Under the pieces are notes generated by a model. It was not told where the DNA came from and ran no database searches. It was given only the letters and a program-made list of their open reading frames with translations. This document shows positions 6,646-7,260 of a stretch of DNA of 7,260 nt, piece by piece. Every line of letters starts with the position of its first letter. Within the stretch, counting starts at the first letter, position 1. The stretch is from an uncultured bacterium (GTDB lineage: Bacteria; Spirochaetota; Brevinematia; DTOW01): positions 1 through 7,260 of the forward strand of contig CALFVP010000095.1 in assembly GCA_937928175.1 (NCBI GenBank), in the 5' to 3' direction. Both the position numbers and the translations under genes were made by a program.

Positions 6646-6660
6646 TACGGAAAGTCCGTA
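6646..6660. repeat. perfect 6-bp inverted repeat in the divergent intergenic region
   Basis: TACGGA (6646-6651) and TCCGTA (6655-6660) are perfect inverted copies around AAG. The repeat is the only GC-containing island in very A+T-rich DNA between the divergent rhomboid and CHAD genes. It sits 11 bp upstream of the rhomboid -35 box and about 20 bp upstream of the proposed CHAD -35. It could be an operator for a dimeric regulator. On the + strand it is followed by CTTTTT, like a weak intrinsic terminator, but no + strand gene lies upstream to terminate. Confidence 0.5.
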
Positions 6661-6682
6661 CTTTTTGAGTTTTTAGATTTTA

Positions 6683-6712
6683 TTGAAAAACAGTAGTTAA
6701 GTTGTTTAAAAT
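6683..6712 (+). promoter_or_regulatory. possible sigma-70 promoter for the CHAD-domain gene
   Basis: TTGAAA (6683-6688) is followed after 18 bp by TAAAAT (6707-6712), with a predicted start near 6719 and a leader of about 18 nt. The match is fair, but the region is nearly all A/T. No clear Shine-Dalgarno is seen before the ATG at 6737, so the leader would have little ribosome-binding signal. Confidence 0.4.
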
Positions 6713-6736
6713 TTATACAGTTTTGTACAGTAATTT

Positions 6737-7260
6737 ATGAATAAATCTGGTAGTGATACTATTGAGCAAATATCTTTGAATGTAAAGCGTCTTTTGATGG
6801 AAGATATAGAACTTATAATATACAATTTAAAAAGGTTTGTAGATACTTACATGGAAATAGGTAACGTTTCTCAGCAAACTGTACATCTTATTAGAACTAA
6901 GTCTTCAAAAGTTGCATCTATTATTAGAGCTGTTCATAAACTTCATAACGTTAAAACTTTAAAAACTTTTTACGTTTACTCTCAGCAGATTTCAAAATGT
7001 TTTAGCAAAGTTAGGGATATGGATATAATGATAGGTTTACTTAATAATGAGAAGTCTCCTAGATCTCTTGTTAAAGATTTTTCTGATAAACGTCATAGGT
7101 ACATGAAAGAAGCCTATAGAAAAGTATCAAAAGTTATAGATAAATATGTTGGTGTAGTTAATGCCCTTTTAGAAGAACTGGATAACAGTAAGTATAATTT
7201 TAGGTTTAAGGATGCTTACAAAATGTATAAGATTATAACTAATGAGTACCAGTTTTCAAA
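6737..7260 (+). CDS. divergent CHAD-domain protein, 3' end outside the window
   Basis: The reading frame is open from ATG at 6737 to the window edge (174 residues seen). Residues about 48-100 align by pattern to the start of a CHAD domain: V-H-x-x-R (His50, Arg53), a long helix, and KVRDMDI (91-97), equivalent to the L-G-x-V-R-D-x-D-V block. A later basic helix with KRHRYMKEAYRK (118-129) matches the next conserved helix. CHAD domains are helical bundles with basic surfaces that bind polyphosphate. Here the usual Arg-Arg-x-x-Arg run after the first motif is replaced by Ser-Lys-Val-Ala, so this is a divergent member. No CYTH domain precedes it, but one could follow outside the window. The start codon is the first ATG after stops in this frame; the ribosome site is weak. 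Transcribed divergently from the rhomboid operon. Confidence 0.65.
   Translation, partial: MNKSGSDTIEQISLNVKRLLMEDIELIIYNLKRFVDTYMEIGNVSQQTVHLIRTKSSKVASIIRAVHKLHNVKTLKTFYVYSQQISKCFSKVRDMDIMIGLLNNEKSPRSLVKDFSDKRHRYMKEAYRKVSKVIDKYVGVVNALLEELDNSKYNFRFKDAYKMYKIITNEYQFS

Overview
The window is low-GC bacterial DNA with densely packed genes. It carries housekeeping genes, a three-tRNA cluster and part of a flagellar locus. The organism is flagellated (fliR and a probable flgN) and makes serine by the phosphorylated pathway (serA). The tRNA stems are GC-rich while the protein genes are strongly A+T-rich, and none of the three tRNA genes encodes its 3' CCA. I cannot name the taxon from sequence alone. 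An A+T-rich motile lineage such as a spirochaete or a Thermotoga-like group would fit, but that is only a guess.

Left part, + strand (1-3383): serA (long form with a C-terminal ACT domain) is followed after 6 nt by topA, a type IA topoisomerase that stops at the end of the catalytic core and has no zinc-finger tail. Middle (3398-4499): a near-perfect sigma-70 promoter (TTGACA, 18 bp, TATAAT) sits just in front of tRNA-Tyr(GTA), tRNA-Phe(GAA) and a tRNA with a CAT anticodon. No terminator is visible after the tRNAs. Eighteen nucleotides beyond the last one starts a coiled-coil plus C4 zinc-ribbon protein (COG1579/CT398-like), probably made from the same transcript.

Right part, - strand (6578 down to 4506): a rhomboid intramembrane protease, then fliR overlapping it by 10 nt, then a small helical protein that looks like the flagellar export chaperone FlgN. 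A clear promoter (TTGCAT, 17 bp, TATAAT) lies before the rhomboid gene, so the three probably form one operon that converges on the zinc-ribbon gene with 6 nt between stop codons. Transcribed divergently from the rhomboid is the start of a gene that runs off the window and encodes a divergent CHAD-domain protein. A perfect 6-bp inverted repeat lies between the two.

I see no phage, transposon, CRISPR, toxin-antitoxin or defence genes. The points most worth following are the rhomboid-fliR-flgN arrangement with its convergent zinc-ribbon neighbour, the tail-less TopA, the tRNA/mRNA junction, the strand-composition mismatch at the start of the zinc-ribbon gene, and the divergent CHAD protein.
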